From assembly GCA_039105265.1 (NCBI GenBank), contig JAPFFF010000006.1:620001-684000 (forward strand): a stretch of 64,000 bases of DNA, given 5' to 3'. Below the pieces are notes generated by a model. The model did no database searches. It had not been told where the DNA came from and worked only from the letters and a program-made list of their open reading frames with translations. Below, piece after piece: positions 50,512 to 61,200 of the stretch (positions are counted from its first letter, which is position 1; every line of letters begins with the position of its first letter). This DNA comes from Tritrichomonas musculus. Taxonomy: Eukaryota > Parabasalia > Tritrichomonadida > Tritrichomonadidae. A program made the position numbers and the translations under genes.

Positions 50512-53500
50512 ATGTTATCTTATGCTTTTTTACAAAAAAACGAAAATTATCTAATTATTTCAAATACTTGCAATTTTTGGCATAGAGATTTAGATGATTA
50601 TTTCGGATTCTTCTGTTTTCCTATGTCAATAATAAACAATAATACAGAAACCGATGCTAATACAAACAGTTCTAACACTAAAAACTCCAATACAAGCTCT
50701 TTTAAATTTTCTTGTTTTTATTATTTACAATTCCTTAATAAATTCATAAACTTACTCATTTCTTTCTATACCAAAGAGAAAACGCAGAATATACAGAAAT
50801 TACATTCGTGTTACATTGATATTAATCAAAATCCAATTCTAGTTTTTAAAACGGATAATAGAAAAGAGAGCGTTAGCACTCGAGAAGAAGTTGTTTTTTT
50901 CTCTCAACAATGTAACAAATACAAAATAATATTCAAACTTTTTTATCCAAAATTTTATACTGATTTTAACAATTTAATTAAGGATATATCCTTAATTAAA
51001 AAAGAAAAATCATTATATATTCTGGAGTCATTACAATTAATTCAACAATTTATATCTTCTCAAATCGAACCGCTTGCTTTTAATCAAGAATTAGATAATT
51101 TTTTTATCACAATTTTTAAAATTGATCAATATCATATAGAAATGGACAATTCTGAAATCGAATGTTTATTAAAGCTATTTATTCATTTTTGTAGTTCATT
51201 TGCTGACTTAAAAAAAGTTAAAAATATTATACCTATTTCATCAAATACCAAAAAATACCACTACATTTCTATTTTCAGTGCTTTACTCAAAAAAATTCTT
51301 GATCAGCATATATTTATTAAGGAATATGAAAAAATGCTAAACCATTCTCCTAATGATATTAAGCCTAGATGCATATTTGATATGCCAAATACATTATATA
51401 GAATCTCTTTTGACAATAAAATGCTTTTTTATCTCGAAAAAACTTACAATAATAACGTCAATGAAAAAATTATTGATAGAGAAAAATATATTTTAAGCCA
51501 AGAATATTCAAAATTTATTGTTCATTATGCAATAAATGGTAAAAACAAATCAAATAAGCTTATCATTCCATATTTTCCTATTGGAAATCTTGATTCACTG
51601 CTGTTTCCACAACAGTCATCTACAAACAGTGAATACCAATTAAAATTGAATATGATTGATAAAATTGTCATGATATATGAAGTTGCAACTGCATTGAATG
51701 ATTTACATTCAAATGATGAATATCATGGAAATCTTAGTAGTCAATCTATTTACATCAATTCAAGTAAAGATGCTTATCTTGGATCATTTTGCTATGATCG
51801 AAGTCTTGAAACAGATTCAACGAAACCTCGAGGACCATTTTACTATCGTGCACCAGAAAATATTAAATCGAATAATAATGATGATAAAAACGAGCATAAA
51901 GAAGAAGAAGAAACAGAAGATTACATAAATAAACAGCAAAAGAACGACATTTATTCATTTGGTGTCTTGTTACATGAAATTCTAACCGAGATTTCATCAG
52001 AAAGTCGATTTGGAAACTCTTCAAGACAAAAACGACTAGAAATCTTGAAATGCGAATGCAATGACGAAAGCAAGAAAAGAAAAGAAGATGATAAAGAAAA
52101 GAAAGATGAAAACACAGAAATTCAAGAAAAATATACGGATAATTTCAAAAATTACAGTGACTTCTTATTTAAAGAAGGAGGTGGCAATGAAGTCTTTGAA
52201 GATAATTATAAAGATGAAGAAGGAAACAGTTTTAAAGGAATGAAAGAAATCATTGAAAAATGCATGAAAACAGATATAAATGAACGTTATTCATCATTCA
52301 AAGAACTGATTGGATGCATTGAAGCATTACCAATTTACATTAAGAACAAAGAAGAAATTGAATTTCGTATTAAACATGCGATTGATGCACGTGAATATCA
52401 ATGCACGATCTCAGATCTTGTCGAAAGTTACTATCGTGGCCAAACAGCATCTAAAACTGTTATTGAATATTTCCAGAGCATTTACAAACATATCCCTAAA
52501 TATGTTGATACTAATAATATAGTAATAGAAAGAATTGATGATTTCATTATAAAGAGTTTTTATGATCTTTTTAACGCCGATCAAACAGATGAAAACATTT
52601 TAAAATCCTTTTGGTATGAATTTTTTTCTTATAATATATCCATGACAGATTACCTTAAGAAGATTATATCAGCATATAAAAACATCGCAAGACCCACACT
52701 CATAGATGAAATTAAAGATGATTTTATAAATTTTTATGTGCAAAAAAACAAAGATATGAAAAATTATGCAAATGCCAATGGACGATTTGACCAAGTATTG
52801 CTAGATATCAAAGCTAATTCCAAATTTTATTGGTCTGACATCTTTGCCGATATCTTCTTTGCAAAATTATTTAGTGAAAGTCGAATGGATTCAAACTTTA
52901 AAAAGATCTCAAATGATACAATTAGTTCCTTTGGCCAAATTGGCTCATTAAATGAAATTTCTGGCAGTACGGTTGAAATTAATAATGAATTCCACTTTTT
53001 TTTTTTTAAAATCCCTAGAAATTTAAATTTCTGTAAGACCAAGTCTAAATTTATTATTAATGCTACTCAAAAAGAATTATATTGTGAAATTCCTTATTTC
53101 CCATTCATGACACTTGATACATTTTTATTTGAGAAAAAAATGAAGGTTAATTTCTCAATAGCTGATAAAATTGTCATCATTTTAGAAATTGCTAGTGCTT
53201 TAAAAGATTTACATGATATAAATAATAATGAATATTTAGGAAATCTTTGTAGACAATTAGTTTTCATTAATTCAAGAAAAGATGCTTATCTTTTAAGTAT
53301 TCATGTTGATCGAAATAACGTAAATGATAATACATCACATGGAGAATGCTATTACCATCAAGCACCAGAACTCATCCAAGATTCACCACAGCTGACTTTA
53401 TTAAATGAAAATCAGACAGATATCTACTCTTTTGGTATTTTGATTAATGAAATCTTTACCGGAATCTCAGTAGAAAGTCGGTTTGGAAACATGCCTTTTA

Positions 53501-55434
53501 ATGATAGGAAAAGTATCATAAAAGGAGAAAAAGGTACAAATCTCTTCCAATTATTATATCCTGATAATAGCAATAATAATGCTGAAAATAATGATGAAAT
53601 TAAAAGCGTCGTTCAAAGATGCATAGATATAAATCCCAAAAAACGTTATAATAGTTTTGCAGATATAATTTCTGATATAAAAAATTGGAAAATCTACGAT
53701 GATCATAAGGCTCAAATTGAGTTTCGTTTAGAAAATGCCATAGAAGCCAAAGACTATCATTGTAAAATATCTAATATTGTGGAAAGCTTTTATCGAGGCA
53801 AAACTGATTTGGAAAATTTAGTTAAGAAGTTTATTAATTTAGTCAAATATCCTAAAATAGCAAGTGATAATTCTACTCCTTGTAATGGTGACTTGGCTGC
53901 ATCATTAACAGAAATTACTGGTAATAATATTGGTGAAGATTACTCTCAACATTTTGAGGATATTTTTAATTTGGTCATAAATCAATTCTATCATAGAAAA
54001 CTTAGCAGAAATCAATCAGTTGTTGATGAAGAAGATTATTTGCTTAAATTGTCAAGAGAAGCAAATTTAGACGAAGAAGAAGAAAGAGAAATCATCATTC
54101 CAGTTTGTTCACTTGGAAGTTTTATTGAAAACAATGGAAATAGAATTGAAGAAGGAGATTCACTGACTTTTCTGTATTTCATTGCGAAAGATCTTTCATT
54201 TATTCACTCGAATAATCTTTATCATGGAGAAGTGACAGCAGATCACATTGGACTTTATTACAACCATGAAACACGAACACTGATTCCATCAGTCATTTTA
54301 TATTATTCTTATTACAAAAACAACCAAAACAGCATGAACGACATGAATTCCAAAAAGAGAATTCCAAGTAAAATGTATAGTTCAGAAGAACTTGTTTCAA
54401 AAGAACAACGAAAGGACATCAAAAACTTTAAAAATATTGCAGAAAAACTTGGAATTCCACCCACAATTCTTTCCATAATTCAAGAATCAGAAACAATGAA
54501 TGAAATTGTCAATCATTTATCTAATTTCATCAGAAATAATTCAAACAAAAAGCAACTGGAAATATTTAAAAGAAACTATTCAAGCTGTAGCTATTCGTCA
54601 TTTGTGATAACATATCCAATCATTGAAGAAGTTTTCCATCACATCGAAGACAACGATTATTCATTTGAAGGATTGGCGATTGATTTTGAGAACATCTATC
54701 AAATGATGAACGGATTACTTGACAACATTGAAAGTCATCCCGAAAACTCAATTAAAGCCAACCTTCCACCATTTATTACGAGCACGAATACTACTCAGAC
54801 GGTAGACAAAATCACAAATCTAATTGAAAACATAAAATCGAAATGTAAGATTCTTTACACTGAAACAAATGGCAACAATCCAAAGGAAGAATCATCATTG
54901 ATCATTGATATGGACATGAATTCCGTAACCATCAGACAAGTGAAAGATAATAATTCACCAGAAAAGAGCATCGATAAGCAAGAAGTTCAAGAAATTGTTC
55001 TGACTGATTATACAGGACCAAAGAAGAAGATTTACCAGACGAAGATCGATAAATTGCCATCAAAGGAAGTTTTCCGTTACATCGAGTTTGCAGGACTTTA
55101 TAAACGGTCTGTTGGATTTCTACTCAAACGATACATATTCAATCTTAATCCAAAATTCCGTTATAGAATCACGATCAAACTGAACAATCAGAAATACTTG
55201 GATACGCAAGATGAGTCAATCACACTGAACGAAATAAAACGAATTACGAGTCAAATTGATCGAATGAGGAAAGAGCCAGAAGCGCAAGATGGAAACATCG
55301 TTGTCCTCATTAATGCAGAAACAGACAAATCCTCAGACAATCAACAAAATCAATCTCCACAAAAAAAGCAAGGAGAGACCCAAAACAGCACACAAAAACC
55401 ACCAGATCAAGAATCATCAAATAACAACAAATAA
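50512..55434 (+). CDS. Giant tandem pseudokinase protein, paralogue 2
   Basis: 1640 residues. The N-terminus is shorter than in the other two: the shared SCYIDINQNPILVF block starts near residue 99. Module 1 (about 300-620) has LEKTYNNNVNEKIIDREK (possible beta-3 Lys and helix-C Glu), HGNLSSQSIYINSSKDAYLG with H405 and Asn instead of the HRD Asp, YYRAPE and DIYSFGVLLHE. Module 2 (about 800-1080) is more diverged: the HRD His is replaced (YLGNLCRQ near 908), and YHQAPE and DIYSFGILINE remain. Module 3 (about 1140-1390) has LYHGEVTADHIGLYYN with H1238 and is nearly identical in DNA to paralogues 1 and 3. Linkers after modules 1 and 2 carry the EFRxxxAxxAxxYxCxISD pattern. The tail ends in a Gln/Ser/Asn-rich segment. 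Predicted inactive scaffold or binding protein. Confidence 0.75.
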   Translation: MLSYAFLQKNENYLIISNTCNFWHRDLDDYFGFFCFPMSIINNNTETDANTNSSNTKNSNTSSFKFSCFYYLQFLNKFINLLISFYTKEKTQNIQKLHSCYIDINQNPILVFKTDNRKESVSTREEVVFFSQQCNKYKIIFKLFYPKFYTDFNNLIKDISLIKKEKSLYILESLQLIQQFISSQIEPLAFNQELDNFFITIFKIDQYHIEMDNSEIECLLKLFIHFCSSFADLKKVKNIIPISSNTKKYHYISIFSALLKKILDQHIFIKEYEKMLNHSPNDIKPRCIFDMPNTLYRISFDNKMLFYLEKTYNNNVNEKIIDREKYILSQEYSKFIVHYAINGKNKSNKLIIPYFPIGNLDSLLFPQQSSTNSEYQLKLNMIDKIVMIYEVATALNDLHSNDEYHGNLSSQSIYINSSKDAYLGSFCYDRSLETDSTKPRGPFYYRAPENIKSNNNDDKNEHKEEEETEDYINKQQKNDIYSFGVLLHEILTEISSESRFGNSSRQKRLEILKCECNDESKKRKEDDKEKKDENTEIQEKYTDNFKNYSDFLFKEGGGNEVFEDNYKDEEGNSFKGMKEIIEKCMKTDINERYSSFKELIGCIEALPIYIKNKEEIEFRIKHAIDAREYQCTISDLVESYYRGQTASKTVIEYFQSIYKHIPKYVDTNNIVIERIDDFIIKSFYDLFNADQTDENILKSFWYEFFSYNISMTDYLKKIISAYKNIARPTLIDEIKDDFINFYVQKNKDMKNYANANGRFDQVLLDIKANSKFYWSDIFADIFFAKLFSESRMDSNFKKISNDTISSFGQIGSLNEISGSTVEINNEFHFFFFKIPRNLNFCKTKSKFIINATQKELYCEIPYFPFMTLDTFLFEKKMKVNFSIADKIVIILEIASALKDLHDINNNEYLGNLCRQLVFINSRKDAYLLSIHVDRNNVNDNTSHGECYYHQAPELIQDSPQLTLLNENQTDIYSFGILINEIFTGISVESRFGNMPFNDRKSIIKGEKGTNLFQLLYPDNSNNNAENNDEIKSVVQRCIDINPKKRYNSFADIISDIKNWKIYDDHKAQIEFRLENAIEAKDYHCKISNIVESFYRGKTDLENLVKKFINLVKYPKIASDNSTPCNGDLAASLTEITGNNIGEDYSQHFEDIFNLVINQFYHRKLSRNQSVVDEEDYLLKLSREANLDEEEEREIIIPVCSLGSFIENNGNRIEEGDSLTFLYFIAKDLSFIHSNNLYHGEVTADHIGLYYNHETRTLIPSVILYYSYYKNNQNSMNDMNSKKRIPSKMYSSEELVSKEQRKDIKNFKNIAEKLGIPPTILSIIQESETMNEIVNHLSNFIRNNSNKKQLEIFKRNYSSCSYSSFVITYPIIEEVFHHIEDNDYSFEGLAIDFENIYQMMNGLLDNIESHPENSIKANLPPFITSTNTTQTVDKITNLIENIKSKCKILYTETNGNNPKEESSLIIDMDMNSVTIRQVKDNNSPEKSIDKQEVQEIVLTDYTGPKKKIYQTKIDKLPSKEVFRYIEFAGLYKRSVGFLLKRYIFNLNPKFRYRITIKLNNQKYLDTQDESITLNEIKRITSQIDRMRKEPEAQDGNIVVLINAETDKSSDNQQNQSPQKKQGETQNSTQKPPDQESSNNNK

Positions 55435-55651
55435 AATTGTTTGTTGTAACGTTATCAGCTGTAGCTGATATAAGAAATCATTTTTGTATATGAATGTTTG
55501 AATTTTTAGTTACATTTTTTTGAAAGATCTTTATTGAAAAATAAAATCTTTTGTATTATAGTTTTGAATATTCATTAAAATTATCTAATAGGCGAATTTT
55601 TTTATTGTTGTCTATATGATTTTTTTTTATGAATTAATTCTTAAAAGAATT

Positions 55652-55770
55652 CTAAACTTGGAGCAATTTTTATATATCATTCAATTTGTTTGAAAAAATA
55701 AAATATAATTCATTCAATATTTGAATGAATAACTCAAATTTGAATGATATGGGAATTTGCTCCAGTTTAG
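55652..55770. repeat. 119-bp imperfect inverted repeat, MITE-like
   Basis: The left arm begins CTAAACTTGGAGCAA and the minus strand of the right arm begins CTAAACTGGAGCAAA. Similarity continues over about 36 bases per arm (both contain ATATCATTCAA), with several differences. No clear target duplication was found. It could be an old MITE or a transcript hairpin in the 3' flank. Confidence 0.5.
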
Positions 55771-55847
55771 TATGATTTGAAGAAGAAAAAAACTTTTCGA
55801 TTCTGAGCTTTTGTTATAATTATCATTTTTATTTGCTATGAAATATT

Positions 55848-55848
<1 letters not shown>

Positions 55849-55889
<41 letters not shown>
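55849..55889 (+). repeat. Poly(T) tract of 41 bases
   Basis: Uninterrupted run of T between ATATTG and ATTGTATC. By far the longest homopolymer in the window; its length is likely variable between strains or reads. Confidence 0.8.
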
Positions 55890-55891
<2 letters not shown>

Positions 55892-56021
55892 TGTATCAAC
55901 TTAGATTTTCAAATAAATGACAAATTAGTGAACATTAATACAATTATTCAGATTGAGAGAAGGCCAATTTTGTAAATTGGTTTAAATATTGATGATATAT
56001 ATAAAAATTTTTTTAGTTAAT

Positions 56022-56681
56022 TAGACCTTCGGCCTGCGGTTATATAAATTACGGTAACTTCACTGTTTTTTGAATAGTTTATTTGAAAAAAAGTAAAACG
56101 GTACACTGAAGACAAAAAACGGAATTATCCGCACGGCAAAACTTTTTGTTTGATTAAATGGTTATCAATATATTCAATCTTATTAAACTTTTTGTTAACA
56201 TTTAAATATAACTAAATTTTTATTTGAAAAAAAAAAAAATCTAACATAATAGAATTAGTTGTATTCATTTTTAATTGAATAAGTTTTAATGTTCGATTAT
56301 CACATTAGCTTTTTTTTTTTTTTAGATAAAAAATTTTTAGTTAAGTCTTCTAGAAACGGCTCTTAATTAGCGGTATTATTTATTTTATGATGAATTTTTG
56401 CATTTTTGAAATAGATTCAACAGAAGAAGTAAAAAATACATGAAAGTTGCAGAATCTCTTCTTAACTTTATATATATAAATTTAATTTTTACGTTTGCGT
56501 TTTTTATAGTTCAATTGTTATTTAATATAGGGTACAAAGTTCGAATTTCTAATTTCATATTTTTTTTAAAAAAATCCAACCAAATAAATACGGTAATGGC
56601 TTTTTTTCTTTTAAACCATTCTGTGTAAACTACGGTTTGACAACGGAACACCATAAAAACGGCACACGGTCGAAAGGTCTA
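56022..56681. mobile_element. 660-bp non-autonomous element with perfect 9-bp target duplication
   Basis: The left end is TAGACCTTCGGCCTGCGG; the minus strand of the right end is TAGACCTTTCGACCGTG. The repeats match with small gaps and share CGGTT/CCGTT further in. TTAGTTAAT directly precedes (56013-56021) and directly follows (56682-56690), a perfect 9-bp duplication as made by Mutator-like transposases. The ends are GC-richer than the surroundings. A 62-codon open frame inside looks random, so the element is non-coding. Confidence 0.7.
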
Positions 56682-56690
56682 TTAGTTAAT

Positions 56691-57064
56691 ATCAAAATGC
56701 ATATGCCTATGCAAATTTTAATTCTATAATCCAAAATTTTTAATTTTTTCTTCTTAAGCTGTCATTATTTATTTCTCAATTTTAAAAATAGCTGAACTAA
56801 AAAAAAAGTTTCTTTATTTTTTCAATGTTTTGAGCATTGATTTCTTAATTTCATAAAGGAGAGGTATTCATGAATTTTAATAAAAAATATAAAGTTATTA
56901 TTTAAAATGCTTTGCAAATGATTTTATAGCTTTATGGCTATAAAATTATTATCTCTTTTTTATTATCTTTTTTTTGAAAAGTTTGAGCTCAGAAAAAAAT
57001 CCAAAAAAGTTTAAAAAATTGAATTCTCGAAAATTTCCATTCAATTTTGTCCAAAAAAGTTTAA
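56691..57064. other. Spacer between two inverted-repeat elements
   Basis: AT-rich. TCCAAAAAAGTTTA occurs twice (near 57000 and 57049), the second copy at the left border of the next element. It also holds GAGGTATTCATGAA near 56863, which resembles the GAGGTATTCATGT end of the element at 29518. Confidence 0.4.
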
Positions 57065-57824
57065 GGACGTGGTAGGACCAAATATAATTTGAATTTTATG
57101 CGTAAATATCTCCTTAAATAATTTGTTATTGTAGTTCTAAAATATATTATTATATTATATATTTTATATTATATATTTGGTATATGAAAGAAAAACATCC
57201 AAATTAAAAAGGGCATTAAAATGAATAGAACATCAGAACGACTTTATTAATCAAAAAATAAATGGTTTTTATTAAATATATACATGCTTGTTCACTTTTC
57301 CTATTGACCAAAATTACGCAATTTGAAAAAAAATTTTAAAGATCATCAATATTCTGAAAAAATTTTGTTATACTTTTTTCTTAAATAGAGTTTAATTTTG
57401 GGATATTTGTAAGTTTACTATAATATTATTTATTGCATACATTAAAATTCAATTTTAATGAGGAGATAACAAAAGTGTTTTTAGCCAAATTCATAACTTT
57501 CAAATGAATAGAAGTATGCGAATTCAGAAATGTAGCACTTGAACTATTAATATATCAAAATTAATCATGTGCTGAATATTTCCTATTGAGTATTTTTTTA
57601 ATTCATTTACTTTTTTATTCAAAAATTTATACTTCAAAAGGTCCGATATCATGTAAATTGAATGACAGAAAATTGTCTCCTGGGATAATTTTTGAAATTA
57701 TTGGTAAAATAGTATTATATATTTAAATGTTAATGCAATTTAATTGATAAAGTTTTGTGATAATAAATATTAAATGAGATATTTTACATACAAAAATGAG
57801 ATTATATTTGGTCCTACCACTTCC
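57065..57824. mobile_element. 760-bp inverted-repeat element flanked by TTAA
   Basis: The left end reads GGACGTGGTAGGACCAAATA and the minus strand of the right end reads GGAAGTGGTAGGACCAAATA, one mismatch in 20, continuing through TAAT. TTAA borders both ends (57061-57064 and 57825-57828). A TTAA target is the hallmark of piggyBac-type insertion, although with TTAA being common in AT-rich DNA the borders are tentative. No gene inside. Confidence 0.6.
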
Positions 57825-57828
57825 TTAA

Positions 57829-58237
57829 AAAAAAAATCAATCAAAAATAATTAAAATAAATTGAGATAAAATACTCAAATTTATTTTCTGAAGAAAATTT
57901 AATATATACTTATATCCTTTTAGTTTTTATTTTAATTTGAATTTAGTACGATGTAAATATTTATAAAACTGATTATTATTATTATAATAAAATATAATTA
58001 GTTTAAACAAACCAATCATTGAGTTTTACTGTTAAAATTCAGTTGTACGACCTTTTCAAAAATTCAGTTGTACGACCTTTCTCAAAAATACATTTATTCT
58101 ACTCAAATATTTAAGTCTATTTGAACTTTTGCAAAATGCGATTATCTAATTCACCTTTGATGATTTTGATTTTTTAAATAGTAAATTAAATATAACTATT
58201 AATAATCTATCTAAATATAAAATAACTTGGAATATTC
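57829..58237. other. Promoter-side gap of paralogue 3 with a 24-base tandem duplication
   Basis: AT-rich. A unit AAAATTCAGTTGTACGACCT (first 20 of 24 bases) occurs twice back to back at 58034-58081. No gene seen. Confidence 0.5.
58034..58081 (+). repeat. Two-copy 24-base tandem repeat
   Basis: Copies at 58034-58057 and 58058-58081 differ only in the last two bases. The unit contains GTTGTACGACC. Situated about 160-260 bases before the start options of pseudokinase paralogue 3. Confidence 0.75.
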
Positions 58238-61200
58238 TTGGATGGCCTACACATATATAAGGCATTTAAAAAACTTTCCATTTTCTTAGTTCTGAATTTG
58301 TTTACAATTTTCAATTTTGTTCTGAACTCTTATATCTTCATGAAAATATCTCAAAATCAACCACCGAATTGCATCGTTCTTCAAAATAATGCACTAAAAA
58401 TTCAAAAATCTTTCCGTGAATACGAAAACTCTAAAAATTTTTACAATACAAAATATACGAAAGTTTGCTCTGATTATTTTAACCTCAGCATAAGCCAAAA
58501 AAGCTGTACTGTTCATATTTCTAATATCATAAACGAAATCAAAAATCTAAGACAATACATCTCGAATATTCCAAATAATAATTTTATTGAAAATAATTCA
58601 GATTTAAAAATTGCGTATTTAAACTCAATTACAGATAAAGCACAGAATATTAGCAATAAACTACACAATAATTTCAATTTTGGAAATATTAATAACTTTT
58701 CCGATTATTCAGATAAATTGCAACGCAATATTAAGTTTTTAACAAATATAGAGTCAAATGAGTCAAGCGAACAGTTTAACAAAATCATTGAAGAAATCAG
58801 GAATTGTATTAAATTTTTCGATGATAAATTCAATCAGATTTTAAATTTTATTTGTAGCTTAAATGATTTTTATTCTACAATTGTATCTTATCTAAAAAAT
58901 TTGACCAAACTATTAGATGAAATATATAGAAAACAGCAAAATTTAAAATATATTCAAAACGACCAAAATTCTGAAATAAGCACTGAATCGATTTTAATAA
59001 AGTCATATTTTATTGATGAAAAATTAAACGCCATTCTTACTTTTTCACCCAAAACAAATGGCGAAATGAATTTTTCAAAGGAACAAACTTCTCTCAAAAA
59101 TTATATTCCTAATACAAATGGCAACGACATTAGACAATTTCTCTCAAAAGATCAAGCAATTCAGAATCAAGATGATGAAATCATACTCACGATAGCAAAT
59201 GACATCATTGAAGGAATCAAAGACAAATTTGAATTCGATTTTAATTGCATTTTTAATTTCATCAATTGTCATGCTTATTATCGGTCATTTTTTTATCGAA
59301 ATCTTCCTGACACTCTCGGATTCAATGAGCTTACTTCATCATATAAAATTTTCTTTGATAAAGAACTTTGCTTTTATCTTCAGAAAACTTACAATCAGAA
59401 TGTCAGTGAAAGATTGGTTGACCGAGAGAAACGAATCTTTGAAAGTAAATATTCAAAATTCATTGTTCAATCTAAAAAAAACTATTCAATTGAAGATGAA
59501 AATAAAATTCAGGAGAATCCAATAATTCTTCCATACTTTCCAATTGGAACATTGGAATCACTGATTGTCAAAATTAATAACAAAGATAAAAGGCCAGGAC
59601 CATCAAAAAGCATAATTAAACTGACACATGTTGACAAAATTGTCATGATATATGAAATCGCGACAGCAATGAAAGATTTACACTCACATAATGAATATCA
59701 TGGAAATCTTAGTAGTCAATTCATCTTCATCAATTCAAGTAAAGATGCTTATCTTGGATCATTTTGTTATGATCGAAGTCTTGAAACAGAATCCACGAAA
59801 TCTCGAGGACCATTTTACTATCGTTCACCAGAAATTTTAGAGAACGAACCAATTACAAAAGCAGATAATTTAGAAGATGAAGAATACGTTAAATTACTAC
59901 AGCAAGCAGATATTTATGCATTTGGAGTTTTGATGCATGAAATCATTACCGAAACATCACCAGAAAGACGAATCGAAAACAGACCACGTGATACACGTTT
60001 GAAAATATTGAAAGGTGATTGCAATATCGAAAATGAAAAATACCCAGATAAATTCCAAAATTACAGTGACTTCTTGTTTAAAGAAGGAGGTGGCAATGAA
60101 GTCTTTGAAGATAATTATAAAGATGAAGAAGGAAACAGTTTTCAAGGAATGAACGAAATCATTGAAAAATGCATGAAAAAAGATATAAATGAACGTTATT
60201 CATCCTTCAAGGAACTGATTGGATGTATTGAAGAATTACCAATTTATACTAAGAACAAAAAAGAAATTGAATTTCGTATTATACATGCGATTGATGCACG
60301 TGAATATCAATGCACGATCGCAGATCTTGTTGAAAGTTACTATCGTGGCCAAACACGAAATAAAGAAGATATTGAAAGTTTTCTTTCATTGCTACAACAA
60401 AATTCACCAACTAAGACTTACCTTCAAGAAAATGACGATTTAATCATGAAAATATATGACTCTTGTGACCAAAATTTTATTAAAGACATTTGGTTGAAAC
60501 TTTATAGCATTAACAAATATCATAAGCCACAAGATAATGACTTTATGATGAAGTCGATAAAATATATCTATGAGCAATATGAACCTTATATTGGAACATT
60601 ACAAAAGAAGAAAATCTTTGATAATTTTATTGCTTCATTAGATAGAAATTTGTTATCAAAACTAACTGAAAATAAGAATATTATAGAAAATGATGCCATA
60701 TTTGAAGAAATACAATCAAGTAAAAAGTATTATTTGATTGATTTCTTTTGTCATGTAGCATTCAACGTTATCCTTGATCAAAACTTTTTTGTTTCAAGAT
60801 TCCAATCGGAATCGAAAGTAAATAATGATTCATCATTATTCCATATTCGCGATTTATCTAATTATGTTGGAAATAACTCTATATATCGTTTATATTTTGA
60901 TAACAAATTGAATTTTAACTTGGAAAAGGAACACAAAAGTCAAATTGATCAGAAAGAGATTGATCGAGAAAAATCAATCATGTCATCATCACTTTCCAAA
61001 TTTATTGTTCGTTATAATAAGGATTGCTCACTTATACCTTATTATCCAATGGGATCTCTTTATTCACTTGTAAGTTTACCTAAATTAAATGATTTCAATG
61101 ATAGAATAATCAGTGAATTCACACCTGTTGATAAGATTGTCATTATTCTTGAAATTGCAACAGCATTGAAAGATTTACATTCACATAATGAATATCATGG

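Larger units (their letters stand above)
55435..56012. other. Spacer after paralogue 2 with hairpin repeat and long T tract
   Basis: AT-rich 3' flank. It includes the imperfect inverted repeat at 55652-55770 and an uninterrupted run of 41 T at 55849-55889. No gene seen. Confidence 0.5.

Noticed and set aside
56440-56628. 62-codon open frame inside the 660-bp element
   Set aside because: Very Phe/Ile/Asn-rich translation of AT-rich DNA, no transposase motif.
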